A stretch of 64,000 nucleotides of DNA from Oscillospiraceae bacterium (GTDB lineage Bacteria; Bacillota; Clostridia; Oscillospirales; Oscillospiraceae). The stretch is from positions 1 through 64,000 of the forward strand of contig JAFWDQ010000015.1 of the NCBI GenBank assembly GCA_017516065.1, given 5' to 3'. The notes beneath the pieces are model-generated. The model saw nothing but the letters and a program-made list of their open reading frames with translations. It was not told where the DNA came from and did no database searches. Each line of letters begins with the position of its first letter. The stretch's first letter is position 1. This document shows, piece by piece, positions 16,602-26,419 of the stretch. Both the position numbers and the translations under genes were made by a program.

Positions 16602-17132
16602 TCAGGTATCCGGCGGAGTGAACTGGGCCAGCCGGTCGACCCGGGGGTCCACCCAGAGGACGGCGCAGCCGCGCTCCAGGCTTTGAGGCAGGTCCAGCAG
16701 CCGCTGGTTCCGGCTGCCCCGCCAGGGCACGTCCAGGGACCGCTCCTCCAGGAGGAAGGGACCGTCCACCAGCACGTCGGCGCTGCGCAGCAGCTCCAGC
16801 CGGGCAGGGTCGGCCTGATCCAGGAGCGTTTCAAAGGTATAGCCTGTGTAGACCCATACGTTCAGCCCCCGCTCTCTGGCGGCTCTGGCCAGCTCCGTGC
16901 AGGCCTCCGGCTGTTCCAGCGGCTCGCCGCCGGAGAGGGTCAGACCGTCCAGCAGCGGGTCATCCAGCATGGAGAACAGGGATTCGGGGTCGACCTCATG
17001 GCCGCCGGCGGGGTCGTGGGTGTGAGGATTCTGACAGCCGGGGCAGTGGTGCGAGCAGCCCTGTACGAAAACGGCAAATCGGAGCCCGGGGCCATCTACG
17101 ATGGAGTCTCCTACCGTGCCGGCGATACGCAT
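16602..17132 (-). CDS. nrdG: anaerobic ribonucleotide reductase activating protein
   Basis: 176-residue radical-SAM enzyme that installs the glycyl radical on NrdD. The cluster motif CSHHCPGC (CxxxCxxC) is near residues 26-33, followed by the SAM-binding TLSGGEPLEQ. The ATG at 17132 lies 4 bp past the ftsH stop, and its AGAGGAGG lies within the last ftsH codons, so it is translated from the ftsH transcript. nrdD is 290 bp downstream but has its own promoter, an unusual split of the usual nrdDG operon. Confidence 0.95.
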   Translation of the reverse strand: MRIAGTVGDSIVDGPGLRFAVFVQGCSHHCPGCQNPHTHDPAGGHEVDPESLFSMLDDPLLDGLTLSGGEPLEQPEACTELARAARERGLNVWVYTGYTFETLLDQADPARLELLRSADVLVDGPFLLEERSLDVPWRGSRNQRLLDLPQSLERGCAVLWVDPRVDRLAQFTPPDT

Positions 17133-17136
17133 TTTT

Positions 17137-19365
17137 TTATGCCTCCTCTTCAGGTGCTCCGGGTTCTCCGGAGGGATCGGTTGTGTCGGGGTCGGCGTGG
17201 GGGGCGGGATCGGACGGTTCGGGGGTATCCGTGACGTCGGAAGTGTCAGGGGTATCCGGGATATCGGAGGCGTCCGGGATATCGGAGGCGTCCAGGGTGC
17301 CGGAGCCTCCGGGCATATCCGGCCCGGCGGTGCGGCTGCCGGCTGCGGAGCCGCTCCAGGTGCTGTCCGACCACGCGGCGCCGTCGGCAGGGTCCGGCAT
17401 GGGGAAGGGCTGACCCGGAACGGTCAGCGGCGCGCCGGGGGTGTAGACGGGAGAGACCAGAGGATTGATGCGTTCCGGGGCGCGGTCCTCCACCGTGGCG
17501 GGGTCCCGGCCCTCCAGGATCGCCATCATCTCCTGCCCGGTGATGGTTTCCCGCTCCAGCAGGTAGGAGGCGATCTTGTCGAGCATATCCCGGTTGTCCT
17601 TCAGCATCTGGCAGGCGTCCTGATAGCAGGCGGCGATGATGCTCATGACCTCCTGATCCACCATCGCGGCGGTCTCCTGGGCGCAGTTGAGGCCCAGCCC
17701 GCCGTCCAGATACTGGCTCTGGATCGTGGCCAGCGCCACCAGACCGACCTTGTCGCTCATGCCGTACATGGTGACCAGCTTCCGGGCCATGTCAGTGGCC
17801 CGCTCGATATCATTGGCGGCGCCGGAGGTCTGGACCTGGAACACGGTCTGCTCCGCGGCACGGCCGGCCACCAGCGTGCGGATCTCGGCGATGATCTCAT
17901 CCCGGGACATGAGGAATTTCTCCTCCTCGGGCATCTGCATCGTGTAGCCCAGCGCGCCGTGGGTATGGGGCACGATGGTGATCTTCTGGACCGGCTGGGT
18001 ATTTTTCTGCTTGGCGGCCACCAGGGCGTGACCCACCTCGTGGTAGGCGATGATCTTCTTTTCCTGCTCGGTGAGGACGGTGCCTTTTTTCTCGGTACCG
18101 GCGATGACCACCTCGAAGGAGACCAGCAGATCGTCCTGATTGACGGCCTGACGGCCCAGACGGACGGCCCGGAGAGCGGCCTCGTTGACCAGATTGGCCA
18201 GATCCGCGCCCACAGCGCCGGCGGTGGCCTGGGCGATACGGTTCAGGTCCACGTCCTCCGCCAGGCGGATGTTCCGGGTGTGGACCTGGAGGGTGGCCAG
18301 ACGGCCGGCCAGGTTGGGCCGGTCCACGGTGATCCGGCGGTCAAACCGGCCGGGCCGCAGCAGGGCCTTATCCAGCACCTCGGGCCGGTTGGTGGCGCCC
18401 AGGACGATGACGCCCTTGGAGGGATCGAAACCGTCCAGCTCCGCCAGCAGCTGGTTGAGGGTCTGCTCCCGCTCATCGTTGCCGGAGCCGAACTTGCCGT
18501 TGTCGCGGGTCTTGCCGATGGTATCGATCTCATCGATGAAGATGATGCAGGGAGCCACCTTGGCGGCCTCCTTGAACAGATCGCGGACACGGGACGCGCC
18601 CACGCCTACGAACATCTCCACGAAATCGGAGCCGGAGATGGAGAAGAAGGGGACCTTGGCCTCGCCGGCCACAGCCTTGGCCAGCAGGGTCTTACCGGTA
18701 CCCGGAGAGCCCACCAGCAGCGCGCCCTTGGGGAGCTTTGCGCCGATGGCAGTATATTTCTGCGGGTTGTGGAGAAAGTCGATGATCTCGATCAGACTCT
18801 CCTTGGCCTCGTCCTGTCCGGCCACGTCGGCGAAGGTGACGCCGGTGGTCTTTTCCATATACACCTTGGCGTTGGCCTTGCCCACGCCGCCCAGACCGCC
18901 CATGCCGCCGGCACGGTTGCCCATGAAGCGGAACAGAAGCATGAGCAGCAGCAGCATGACCACCATGGGCAGCAGCCAGGAGACGAAGAACGAGAGAACG
19001 GGGGACAGCTCCACGGGTATCTCGCCCTTGAAGGGGATGCCGCTGTCCTTGAGCAGGGGGATCAGTTCCTCATCCTCCGGCAGGAGGGCGGTGTACCAGA
19101 TCATGGACGCGCCGGTATCCGGATCCTTGCCGTAGATATAGATCACGGACTTTTCCTTGTTGAGGCTGATGGAGTCCACATGCTCGGGGTCGTCCAGCAG
19201 GGCGATAAACTCCGTGTAGGTGATCTCCACGGAGGTGGCGCGCTCCACGGCGTTGTGCATGGCGAACACGTAGTTGAGAATCATCGTCAGGAAGACGGCC
19301 CAGAGAATGATAGAGAGCCAGCCGCCGTTTTTAAAATTTTTGTTCCTGTTCTGATTTTGGTTCAA
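17137..19365 (-). CDS. ftsH: ATP-dependent zinc metalloprotease FtsH
   Basis: Membrane-anchored AAA+ protease. First helix [18 protein letters not shown], short extracellular domain, second helix around [20 protein letters not shown], then Walker A GSPGTGKT, Walker B IIFIDEID, the SRH region, and the zinc site HEVGH. The C-terminal ~60 residues are a low-complexity Asp/Ser/Thr/Pro tail, longer than usual. I chose TTG at 19365 (742 residues) because GGGAGG stands 6 bp upstream. An in-frame ATG at 19422 with a weaker AGGTGA is the alternative (761 residues). nrdG follows within 4 bp. Confidence 0.95.
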   Translation of the reverse strand: MNQNQNRNKNFKNGGWLSIILWAVFLTMILNYVFAMHNAVERATSVEITYTEFIALLDDPEHVDSISLNKEKSVIYIYGKDPDTGASMIWYTALLPEDEELIPLLKDSGIPFKGEIPVELSPVLSFFVSWLLPMVVMLLLLMLLFRFMGNRAGGMGGLGGVGKANAKVYMEKTTGVTFADVAGQDEAKESLIEIIDFLHNPQKYTAIGAKLPKGALLVGSPGTGKTLLAKAVAGEAKVPFFSISGSDFVEMFVGVGASRVRDLFKEAAKVAPCIIFIDEIDTIGKTRDNGKFGSGNDEREQTLNQLLAELDGFDPSKGVIVLGATNRPEVLDKALLRPGRFDRRITVDRPNLAGRLATLQVHTRNIRLAEDVDLNRIAQATAGAVGADLANLVNEAALRAVRLGRQAVNQDDLLVSFEVVIAGTEKKGTVLTEQEKKIIAYHEVGHALVAAKQKNTQPVQKITIVPHTHGALGYTMQMPEEEKFLMSRDEIIAEIRTLVAGRAAEQTVFQVQTSGAANDIERATDMARKLVTMYGMSDKVGLVALATIQSQYLDGGLGLNCAQETAAMVDQEVMSIIAACYQDACQMLKDNRDMLDKIASYLLERETITGQEMMAILEGRDPATVEDRAPERINPLVSPVYTPGAPLTVPGQPFPMPDPADGAAWSDSTWSGSAAGSRTAGPDMPGGSGTLDASDIPDASDIPDTPDTSDVTDTPEPSDPAPHADPDTTDPSGEPGAPEEEA

Positions 19366-19620
19366 AGTATGCCTCCCTTCCGCAAAATGGAGCGGAACTG
19401 CATAGTAAGAGTAGTTTATCATTCACCTATCTTACTATACTACCACAAAGGAATATGAAACACAAGAAAGGAAAGCAGGGGGAAAGGAAAACTTTTTGTG
19501 AATGAAACGGAAGCGGGAAGGAAGCCCTTTTTTTTCCGCGTCCGCTATGCTATAATGATCGGAAAGCGGCCGGGATATGGGATGCCCGGCGCCACATTTC
19601 AAGGATAGGAGGCGGCGGCC

Positions 19621-21303
19621 ATGAAGCGTTCCAGGGGCATGAAGCAGGTCCTGTACGTCGTTTTGCTGCTGGGGCTGATCGCGGCGCTGGTCCTGACGGG
19701 ACAGCGGATGCGGATCGAGGCGCGCAGTCACAGCGCCGCCGCTGTGATGTCCTGGTCTGATCTGACGGCGCTGGCGGCGGCCTCGGAGCGGCCGGAGGAG
19801 GACTGGCTGGCGGTCCTGGCAGACCACGGGCTTGCCGCCGTGGTGCTGGAGAGCCAGGACGGTGATTTTGACGCCGCTGCGGCGGCGAAGATCCGCGCCG
19901 CGGGGCTTGCCCTGACCCTGGCCCCCGACGGCCCTGTGACCGGCTATGAGGCCCGGCGGGAGGCGCTGGACGCGGCGTTTCCGGTCTATCTGGCACAGTA
20001 CGCCGCGGAGGGGCTGGAGGAGACCGGCATGATCGTCGGCCTCGTGGAGGATGAGGCGCAGTATACCTGCCTGCCCATCGAAGGCTTTGACCCCGCGTCG
20101 GCCTCGGTCCCCATGGTCCGGACCTTCCGGCTGCTGCCGGAGTATGCCGCTCGCTACGGAGCCTATGGTTACGAGGGGGCGGAGGAGATCGTGCAGATCT
20201 TCTTCCGGGCCGCGGTGGACCGCAGCGCCCGGGTGCTGTGGCTGACGCCTCTGACGGACGCCGTCACCGGCGGGACCGTGGAGGATCCGGAGGTCTACAC
20301 CGGTATTCTGGACGACCTGTCGTCGTCCCTGGCGCGCCATGGCATCGAGCTGGGCGACACGGTGACAGGGATGACGGAACGTTTCCCGTCCCTGCCTCTG
20401 CTGGCGTTGGCGGCCTGGGGACTGGCGGCGGCCCTGCTGCTGCTGATCCGCACCCTGATCGCCCTGCCCAGATGGCTGGAGATCGTACTGCTGGTCCTGG
20501 GAGCCCTTGTCGCCGTGGGCGCGGTGCTCTATGCCCCCCATACGTCCCTGCCGGCGCTGGCCCTGGGCGCCTCCGTCGTCTTTCCCTGTCTGGGGGTTTT
20601 CCGATTTCTCTGCCGGCTCACCGACGAGACGCCGGAACGGAAGCTGCTCCTGCCGCTGGGGTCTCTGCTGATCCTGCTGGAGGTTTTGGTCATCGTGCTG
20701 ATCGGCTGCGCCTTCATCTCCGGCATCCTGTCCGGCAGCGATTATATGCTCAGCCTTGCCTCTTTCCGGGGCGTCAAGCTCAGCCAGGCTCTGCCGCTGG
20801 TCTACACCCTGTGGCTGCTGTGGCGGTACTGCTGGCATAGCCCCCCGGAGATCGTGCGGCGGCCGGAGGAGAAGAGGGGGCCCATGGCCGCGGCGGCTGT
20901 GGTCTGCATCCTCGTCGTACTGGCGGTGGGCGTGTTCTTCGTAGCCGGCACCGGGGACAGCGGCTTCCTGCGGGGCGGCGTACTGGAGCGCCACCTGCGG
21001 AATTTCCTGGAGCTGACGCTGCCGGTGCGGCCGCGGCTGAAGGAGATGCTCTGCGCCTGGCCGGCACTGGTACTGGCGGTGCAGATGCTGCGTCGGCGCC
21101 GGAGAGTCTGGGCCACCGCACTGACCCTGGTGACGGCGGCGGGCATGGCCTCCGTGACCAACACCTTCTGTCACATCCGGGCCGCCGTTACGGTATCCCT
21201 GATGCGGACGGCCCTGGGCGCGGGCTTCGGCTGGGTCATCGGCCTGGTGGCGGCTCTCATTGTCTGGCTGCTGTTCTTCTGCGGCCGGGAAAAACAGGGC
21301 TGA
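19621..21303 (+). CDS. DUF5693-like polytopic membrane protein
   Basis: 560 residues. One N-terminal helix, an extracytoplasmic domain of ~230 residues, then about ten hydrophobic helices from residue ~255 to the end. AGGAGG precedes the ATG. Overall architecture fits DUF5693, which in Firmicutes often accompanies CsaB-type polysaccharide pyruvyl transferases and may take part in wall glycopolymer modification. No csaB is next to it here, and function is unproven. A TATAAT lies 65 bp upstream at 19551-19556. Confidence 0.7.
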   Translation: MKRSRGMKQVLYVVLLLGLIAALVLTGQRMRIEARSHSAAAVMSWSDLTALAAASERPEEDWLAVLADHGLAAVVLESQDGDFDAAAAAKIRAAGLALTLAPDGPVTGYEARREALDAAFPVYLAQYAAEGLEETGMIVGLVEDEAQYTCLPIEGFDPASASVPMVRTFRLLPEYAARYGAYGYEGAEEIVQIFFRAAVDRSARVLWLTPLTDAVTGGTVEDPEVYTGILDDLSSSLARHGIELGDTVTGMTERFPSLPLLALAAWGLAAALLLLIRTLIALPRWLEIVLLVLGALVAVGAVLYAPHTSLPALALGASVVFPCLGVFRFLCRLTDETPERKLLLPLGSLLILLEVLVIVLIGCAFISGILSGSDYMLSLASFRGVKLSQALPLVYTLWLLWRYCWHSPPEIVRRPEEKRGPMAAAAVVCILVVLAVGVFFVAGTGDSGFLRGGVLERHLRNFLELTLPVRPRLKEMLCAWPALVLAVQMLRRRRRVWATALTLVTAAGMASVTNTFCHIRAAVTVSLMRTALGAGFGWVIGLVAALIVWLLFFCGREKQG

Positions 21304-21321
21304 CCTCTTTTCTGAAAAACG

Positions 21322-21356
21322 AACAGAGGAGCGGACCTATCGTCCGCTCCTCTGTT
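21322..21356. terminator. terminator after the DUF5693-like gene
   Basis: AACAGAGGAGCGGAC, loop CTATC, GTCCGCTCCTCTGTT (21322-21336/21342-21356) followed by TTTA. Confidence 0.9.
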
Positions 21357-21407
21357 TTTATTCCTCGTGCGGTGCGGATCGGCGGCCGGCCGCCGTTACC
21401 CACCGAC

Positions 21408-22667
21408 TTATTTCTGCTTCCGCTTTTTGGCCATCTTCTCCAGAAAATCCGGGCCGTAGCCATAGTGCTCCACGACAAAATCAAGGTCCTTGTCGCCGCG
21501 GCCGGACAGGTTGACCAGCACGGAGCCGGTGGCTCCGGTCCGGGCGATCCTGATGGCGTGGGCCAGGGCGTGGGAGCTTTCGATGGCGGGGATGATCCCC
21601 TCATGCCGGCACAGCAGGAACAGCGCCTCGATGGCCTCCTCGTCATCGACGGTGGTATAGCGGATCCGGTCCATATCGTGGAGCAGCGCGTGCTCCGGAC
21701 CGGCGGCGGGGTAGTCCAGACCGCTGGCGTTGGAGTAGACCGGGGCCGGGTCGCCGTTTTCGTCCGCCAGCATGATGCTGTTGAAGCCGTGCATCACGCC
21801 CTCGGAGCCGTAGGTGATGGACGCGGCGTGATCTCCCAGAGCGGGGCCGCGGCCCAGAGGCTCCACCCCGATCAGCTCCACGGGATCGGCGAGAAACGGT
21901 GTGAACATGCCGATGGCGTTGGAACCGCCGCCCACGCAGGCCACCACCTGATCGGGCAGATGTCCGGTCTGGTCGATGAACTGCTCCCGGGCCTCCTGGC
22001 CGATGCAGAACTGAAAATCACGGACCATGAGCGGGAAGGGATGGGGACCGGCGGCCGTTCCGATACAGTAGACCGCGTCCCTGTACTCCCTGGCATAGGC
22101 CATAAACGCGGCGTCCACCGCCTCCTTCAGCGTTTTGAGGCCGAAGCTGACGGGGACCACGTTGGCGCCCAGCATTTTCATGCGGGTCACGTTGGGCGCC
22201 TGCTTGGCGATATCGACCTCGCCCATGTAGATGTCGCACTCCATGCCGAAATAGGCGGCGGCGGTGGCCAGAGCCACGCCGTGCTGGCCGGCGCCGGTCT
22301 CCGCGATGAGCTTCTTTTTGCCCATGTACTTGGCCAGAAGCCCTTCGCCCATGCAGTGGTTGAGCTTATGGGCCCCGGTGTGGTTGAGATCCTCCCGCTT
22401 GAGGTAGATCTGGGTCCTGCCGAGATAGTTGGAGAGATTCTGACAGTGATAGACCGGGGTGGGCCGTCCCTGAAAATCCCTGCGGATGCGGCGCAGCTCA
22501 GCGATGAACTGGGCCGACTGGGCGATGGTATTGTACGCCTCCGCGTACTCGTTGAAGGCCCGGATCAGTTCCGGATCGTCCAGATAGTTGCCGCCGTATT
22601 TTCCGAAGTATCCGTCGGCGGAGGGATACTCCTTCAGATAATTATCATAATCTCTGTATTTGTTCAT
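21408..22667 (-). CDS. trpB: tryptophan synthase beta chain (orphan)
   Basis: 419 residues. TrpB condenses indole and serine with [18 protein letters not shown] holds the PLP lysine, ETGAGQHG carries the catalytic Glu region, [10 protein letters not shown] and the phosphate-binding [10 protein letters not shown] follow, and SGRGDKD ends the core. Motifs match TrpB1 rather than TrpB2. No trpA or other trp gene is near: neighbours are a membrane protein and a transporter, each with its own terminator. It may salvage indole from the environment or complement a trp operon elsewhere. Confidence 0.95.
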   Translation of the reverse strand: MNKYRDYDNYLKEYPSADGYFGKYGGNYLDDPELIRAFNEYAEAYNTIAQSAQFIAELRRIRRDFQGRPTPVYHCQNLSNYLGRTQIYLKREDLNHTGAHKLNHCMGEGLLAKYMGKKKLIAETGAGQHGVALATAAAYFGMECDIYMGEVDIAKQAPNVTRMKMLGANVVPVSFGLKTLKEAVDAAFMAYAREYRDAVYCIGTAAGPHPFPLMVRDFQFCIGQEAREQFIDQTGHLPDQVVACVGGGSNAIGMFTPFLADPVELIGVEPLGRGPALGDHAASITYGSEGVMHGFNSIMLADENGDPAPVYSNASGLDYPAAGPEHALLHDMDRIRYTTVDDEEAIEALFLLCRHEGIIPAIESSHALAHAIRIARTGATGSVLVNLSGRGDKDLDFVVEHYGYGPDFLEKMAKKRKQK

Positions 22668-22834
22668 AGCGTCCTGCCCTTTCCGTTTTCACGCGTTTTC
22701 TCCAGTCCGGTTTTCCGGCGCGGCAGAGATTTCTCTGTGTCGATTTTGTTCATTATACTATGTTTTTTCCCTCTGGTCAAATATGTGCGCGCTGCGGCAG
22801 CGGGCCGGGGAGAACGGGTCCTCCGCAAAAAGGA

Positions 22835-22866
22835 GACCGCCTGCGCGGGTGAGAGCGCAGGCGGTC
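22835..22866 (-). terminator. terminator of the OFA-type MFS gene
   Basis: 12-bp perfect stem GACCGCCTGCGC/GCGCAGGCGGTC (22835-22846/22855-22866). On the minus strand the stem is followed by TCCTTTTTG. Confidence 0.85.
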
Positions 22867-22897
22867 CCCTTTATGAGTGGTATGGAGAGAGGGATAA

Positions 22898-24178
22898 TCA
22901 AGCAGACGCGGATGCTCCGCCGTGTACGTCGGGATGCATGGTGGTGGAGTCTGCGGTGCTGTGCCGCAGCAGGACCATCAGCATGATGGGGATCACAGCC
23001 GTCACGGCGCCCATGGCAAAGCTGGCGAAGACGGCGCCGTGGAGGAAGTGGTTGGACACGAAGTTGAACAGCATGGAGGACGCGCCCAGACCCAGGATCA
23101 CGAAGCCGAAGTTGCGGCCGGAGTTCTTCGCACCGAACAGGTCCACGGTGAAGGCGGACAGCAGAGGTCCGTAGCCGCCGTAGGCGAACGCGCAGAGCAT
23201 GACCACGATGATATAGGACGTGCCGCCGGCGATCATCAGCATCAGGGCGGTGACCACGGTGATCACGGAGGTCACGACCATGGCGGAGGTACGGCCGGTC
23301 TTGTCGGACAGGGTGGTCAGCACCAGACGGCCAACGGTGTTCATGATACCGCTCAGAGAGACGGTGAGGGTCGCGATGCCGAGGGTAAGGCCCCGATCAA
23401 CAGCCAGATCGGAAAGCAGGGGCAGCGCCAGGTTCCAGGTAGCGGCGCCGAAGAGCATGGTCAGGAACAGGCACCAGAAGGGGCTGCTCTTGAGCATCTG
23501 ACCCACGCTCATGTCGCTGTTGGGAGAGGACTGGGCCGGCACGGCGGCGGCCCGGGCCTGAGGACTGTCGGGAGCGGGGAGCCGGATCAGGAAGCAGGCG
23601 GCGAGGCCCAGCACAAAGAAGATGCCGGCCAGAATGAAGAACACGGGGCGGAAATTGACGATGCCCGTGGCGGAGTCGGTGAAGACGTTCATCAGCACCC
23701 GGGAGACCGGGGCGAAGACGGTGGTGGACAGCCCGAAGGCGGCGGCGGCCAGGCCGGAGGCGGCACCGCGGCGGGTGGGCATCCACTTCTGTACGCAGCT
23801 CAGGCAGGCGGAGTAGGCGAAGCCGGAGCCGAGGCCGCCCATGACGGCATAGGTGATATTGATCAGACCGGCAGAGGCGGGACCCAGCAGGCCCGTGACG
23901 GCCACGCCGCCGGAAAACAGGACGATGCCGATGATAGAGGTGAACTTGGGTCCCTTGCTGTCATTGAGGAAGCCGCCGAAGAGGCATCCGAAGACAAAGG
24001 CCAGGATCATATAGGAAGAGACCATCTTGGCCGCCGCGCCGCTCATATCGAAGGCCAGCGCGATGGGGGAGCGGAAGACGCTCCACAGATAGATGATGCC
24101 CACACAGAGCATCACGATCAGGCAGCCGGCGATGGGAAGGGCAGACGAACGTGTTCGATCGTTTTTCCCGGTTTTCAT
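22898..24178 (-). CDS. OFA-type MFS transporter
   Basis: 426 residues with twelve predicted helices. The first helix region reads GIIYLWSVFRSPIA, typical of the oxalate/formate antiporter (OFA) branch of the MFS, whose members exchange small carboxylates. The ATG at 24178 follows AGGGGGAA; a longer start at 24253 lacks a site. It is divergent from a padR regulator, and its promoter (minus strand TTGACA at 24314-24309, N17, TATCAT at 24290-24285) is covered by a regular operator array. Likely repressed by that PadR protein. Substrate unknown. Confidence 0.87.
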   Translation of the reverse strand: MKTGKNDRTRSSALPIAGCLIVMLCVGIIYLWSVFRSPIALAFDMSGAAAKMVSSYMILAFVFGCLFGGFLNDSKGPKFTSIIGIVLFSGGVAVTGLLGPASAGLINITYAVMGGLGSGFAYSACLSCVQKWMPTRRGAASGLAAAAFGLSTTVFAPVSRVLMNVFTDSATGIVNFRPVFFILAGIFFVLGLAACFLIRLPAPDSPQARAAAVPAQSSPNSDMSVGQMLKSSPFWCLFLTMLFGAATWNLALPLLSDLAVDRGLTLGIATLTVSLSGIMNTVGRLVLTTLSDKTGRTSAMVVTSVITVVTALMLMIAGGTSYIIVVMLCAFAYGGYGPLLSAFTVDLFGAKNSGRNFGFVILGLGASSMLFNFVSNHFLHGAVFASFAMGAVTAVIPIMLMVLLRHSTADSTTMHPDVHGGASASA

Positions 24179-24262
24179 TAAATATTCCCCCTTTTTAAGA
24201 TGTGAGACTGACGTCATCTCAGGGGCGTCAGCGAAAACATGAAGAGCAAACACGATAACTAA

Positions 24263-24310
24263 ACATGTTAGCTTTTACATGTTTATGATAACATGCGATG
24301 AGGTACATGT
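24263..24310. promoter_or_regulatory. PadR operator array, 14-bp period
   Basis: ACATG(T/C) occurs at 24263, 24277, 24291 and 24305, exactly 14 bp apart, so ATGT-N8-ACAT sites overlap in tandem. ATGT-N8-ACAT is the described PadR operator form. The array spans the -35 to downstream of the -10 of the divergent MFS promoter. Confidence 0.8.
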
Positions 24311-24376
24311 CAAGCGATAAACTCATAATCTTTTCGTCTGATTTAGAGATAAATTGAAATAATTTTTCGATCTTTG

Positions 24377-24405
24377 TTTACAACATGTATAAAATATGTT
24401 ATAGT
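24377..24405 (+). promoter_or_regulatory. padR promoter
   Basis: TTTACA (24377-24382), 17-nt spacer containing a further ACATGT (24383-24388), TATAGT (24400-24405). Suggests autoregulation. Confidence 0.7.
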
Positions 24406-24481
24406 AACGCTGATTTATTTCAATGTGTATGGCTTTCGGCCGTTTGCAGACAACGAAAACGGAAGAAGGGAATCCTGCCGC

Positions 24482-25096
24482 ATGAGGGAATTGAAATACA
24501 CGATTTTGGGGCTGGTCAACCGTGCGCCCGCCTCAGGCTATGATATCGCCAAGACGTTCAATGACTCTGTTTCAAACTTCTGGAACGCAAAGCACAGCCA
24601 GATCTACCCGGAGCTGAAGCATCTGGTGGAGGAGGGGCTGGTGGAGTACCGCATCGAGATCCAGGGCGAAAAGCTGGAAAAGAAGATGTACACCATCACC
24701 GAAAAGGGCCGGACGGAGTTTTTAAAGTGGCTGTACCGGGATGACGGACTGCCCCCTCAGCAGAAGGACGCGTTCCGCCTGCGGATCTACTTCAACGAGA
24801 ATCTGTCCCGGGAAAAGATGTATGAGCTGCTCAATACCCAGTGCGCCCGGCGGTGGGAGCACCTGCTGGAACTGGAGCAGATGTACACCGCCTTCCCGCC
24901 GGCAGAGCAGATGAGTCAGGACCAGTTCAGCGATCATCTGCTTATCCATGGCGGCATCCTCCGCGAGCGAGCGTACATACAGTGGCTCAACGAGTGCGCC
25001 GAGATCTTCGGCGTCACCATCGACGACCAGCCTTACCGGGATATCCAGAGGGTCCGCCGGGAGCAGCAGGGAAGCTCCGGCAGCGCCGAGGCCTGA
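24482..25096 (+). CDS. PadR family transcriptional repressor
   Basis: 204 residues: N-terminal PadR winged helix (ELKYTILGLVNRAPASGYDI, then SQIYPELKHLVEEGLVE and a wing with KKMYTITEKG) and a C-terminal helical domain of the VirR/AphA-like type (residues ~95-180). AAGAAGGGAA precedes the ATG at 24482. Divergent from the OFA-type transporter, with tandem PadR-type operators in the shared region, so it most likely represses that gene until it binds a phenolic or carboxylate ligand. A strong terminator follows. Confidence 0.92.
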   Translation: MRELKYTILGLVNRAPASGYDIAKTFNDSVSNFWNAKHSQIYPELKHLVEEGLVEYRIEIQGEKLEKKMYTITEKGRTEFLKWLYRDDGLPPQQKDAFRLRIYFNENLSREKMYELLNTQCARRWEHLLELEQMYTAFPPAEQMSQDQFSDHLLIHGGILRERAYIQWLNECAEIFGVTIDDQPYRDIQRVRREQQGSSGSAEA

Positions 25097-25127
25097 CCGC
25101 TTCAATACATATGTAAAATGTAAATAT

Positions 25128-25161
25128 AAAAGAGCGCTCACCGTATGGTGAGCGCTCTTTT
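25128..25161 (+). terminator. padR terminator
   Basis: AAAAGAGCGCTCACC, loop GTAT, GGTGAGCGCTCTTTT (25128-25142/25147-25161). Confidence 0.9.
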
Positions 25162-25236
25162 TCGCGTTAGAGCCAAACAATGCGGACACGGCCCGGCGTG
25201 TCCGCCGTCTGTTTTGCCGCCAGTGCGTCGGTACCC

Positions 25237-26244
25237 TCAATCGCGTCCCGCCCCGGGCCCGGCGCAGCTCTCCCGCTCCACGATGCGGCAGGGCAGCTCC
25301 ACCCGGACGAATTCGCTGTGCTTCCGGTCCATGCGGTCCAGCAGCAGCCGCACGGCGTGGTGGGCCATGTCGCCCCGGGGGATGTTCACGGTGGTCAGCA
25401 TGGGCACGGCATAGGCGGAGCGCTCGATGTTGTCGATGGCGATGACGGACATGGGGCGCCGCTGCCGCTGCAGGGCCCGGAGCGCCCCCAGAGCGGTGAT
25501 ATCGTTGGCACAGAGCACCGCGGTACAGGAGCCGCCTTCCAGCAGCCGGGCCATGGCCGTCTCTCCGGCGGCCTCCGTCTGGTCCGTGGGGATGATGCTC
25601 TGATAGTTGATGGAGAGGCCGCGCTGGATCAGGGTGTTGCAGTAGCCCACGTAGCGGCTCTCATAGGAGCAGTCGCCGATATAGCCGATCCGACGGTGGC
25701 CCAGACGGATGAGATACTCCACCGCCAGAGTGGCGGCCCATTTGCCGTCGCAGATCACCTCATCCACGTCGAAATCCATGGAGTTGCGCCAGATCCCCAC
25801 CACGTTTCGGGTCACCGCCTTGATCCGCGCCAGCAGGGGTTCGGAGCAGCGGCCCAGGATGATGACACCGCCGTTGGGAGGCAGCGCCCGGAGGGCCTCG
25901 CCGGCCTCATCGGTCTCGTCGGCGAAGATGACGCGATCCGTCAGGCATCCGGCGGCGAAGAGCTCTGCCTCCAGACAGCGGTACAGCTCCGAGAAAAAGG
26001 GATTGTCCTCCAGAGCATGGATCCGGGCCAGGAGGATGGACACCCGGCGCACCGGCGCCGCAGCCTGTCCGCCGGTCCGCAGACGGCGGGCATTGGCGTT
26101 TGGGGTATAGTTCAGCTCCCGGGCCACCCGCCAGATCTCCGCCTGGAGAGCCTGGGAGGCGCAGGTGGGGGAGGTGTTGTTCAAAACCCGGGACACCGTG
26201 GAGGGGCTGACCCCCACGATGGCGGCGATCTCCTTGAGGGACAT
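25237..26244 (-). CDS. LacI family transcriptional regulator
   Basis: 335 residues. The N-terminal LacI helix-turn-helix reads [20 protein letters not shown] with hinge region [12 protein letters not shown], followed by a periplasmic-binding-protein-like effector domain (residues ~65-330). The ATG at 26244 follows AAAGGAGG; longer starts have no site. It is divergent from a sulfate-type ABC importer, with two AAACGTTT operators in the shared region. LacI-type control of such an importer is uncommon, so the effector may not be sulfate. Confidence 0.92.
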   Translation of the reverse strand: MSLKEIAAIVGVSPSTVSRVLNNTSPTCASQALQAEIWRVARELNYTPNANARRLRTGGQAAAPVRRVSILLARIHALEDNPFFSELYRCLEAELFAAGCLTDRVIFADETDEAGEALRALPPNGGVIILGRCSEPLLARIKAVTRNVVGIWRNSMDFDVDEVICDGKWAATLAVEYLIRLGHRRIGYIGDCSYESRYVGYCNTLIQRGLSINYQSIIPTDQTEAAGETAMARLLEGGSCTAVLCANDITALGALRALQRQRRPMSVIAIDNIERSAYAVPMLTTVNIPRGDMAHHAVRLLLDRMDRKHSEFVRVELPCRIVERESCAGPGAGRD

Positions 26245-26271
26245 GACGCCGCCTCCTTTCTCTGGAATAGA

Positions 26272-26281
26272 CAAACGTTTG
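26272..26281. promoter_or_regulatory. LacI-type operator 1
   Basis: Palindrome CAAACGTTTG, 28 bp upstream of the lacI-type ATG. Matches the AANCGNTT core of LacI/GalR operators. Confidence 0.75.
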
Positions 26282-26381
26282 CGCAATTTATCCTTGCATT
26301 CGGCCGCCTTTTCCGGTAAACTCAAGGGCAGTATAACATATATAAAGGGGAAACGCAACAGATTCCCCGCACATCTTGAGA

Positions 26382-26393
26382 GCAAACGTTTGC
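26382..26393. promoter_or_regulatory. LacI-type operator 2
   Basis: Palindrome GCAAACGTTTGC just upstream of the ribosome-binding site of the binding-protein gene. Centre-to-centre distance to operator 1 is 111 bp, about 10.6 helical turns, compatible with looping. Confidence 0.8.
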
Positions 26394-26419
26394 ACAAACT
26401 TCAGACAGGAGTGATCCAC

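Noticed and set aside
22898..24253. Longer start for the OFA-type transporter at 24253
   Set aside because: It adds 25 residues without a ribosome-binding site and crosses the predicted transcript start region. ATG 24178 has AGGGGGAA.
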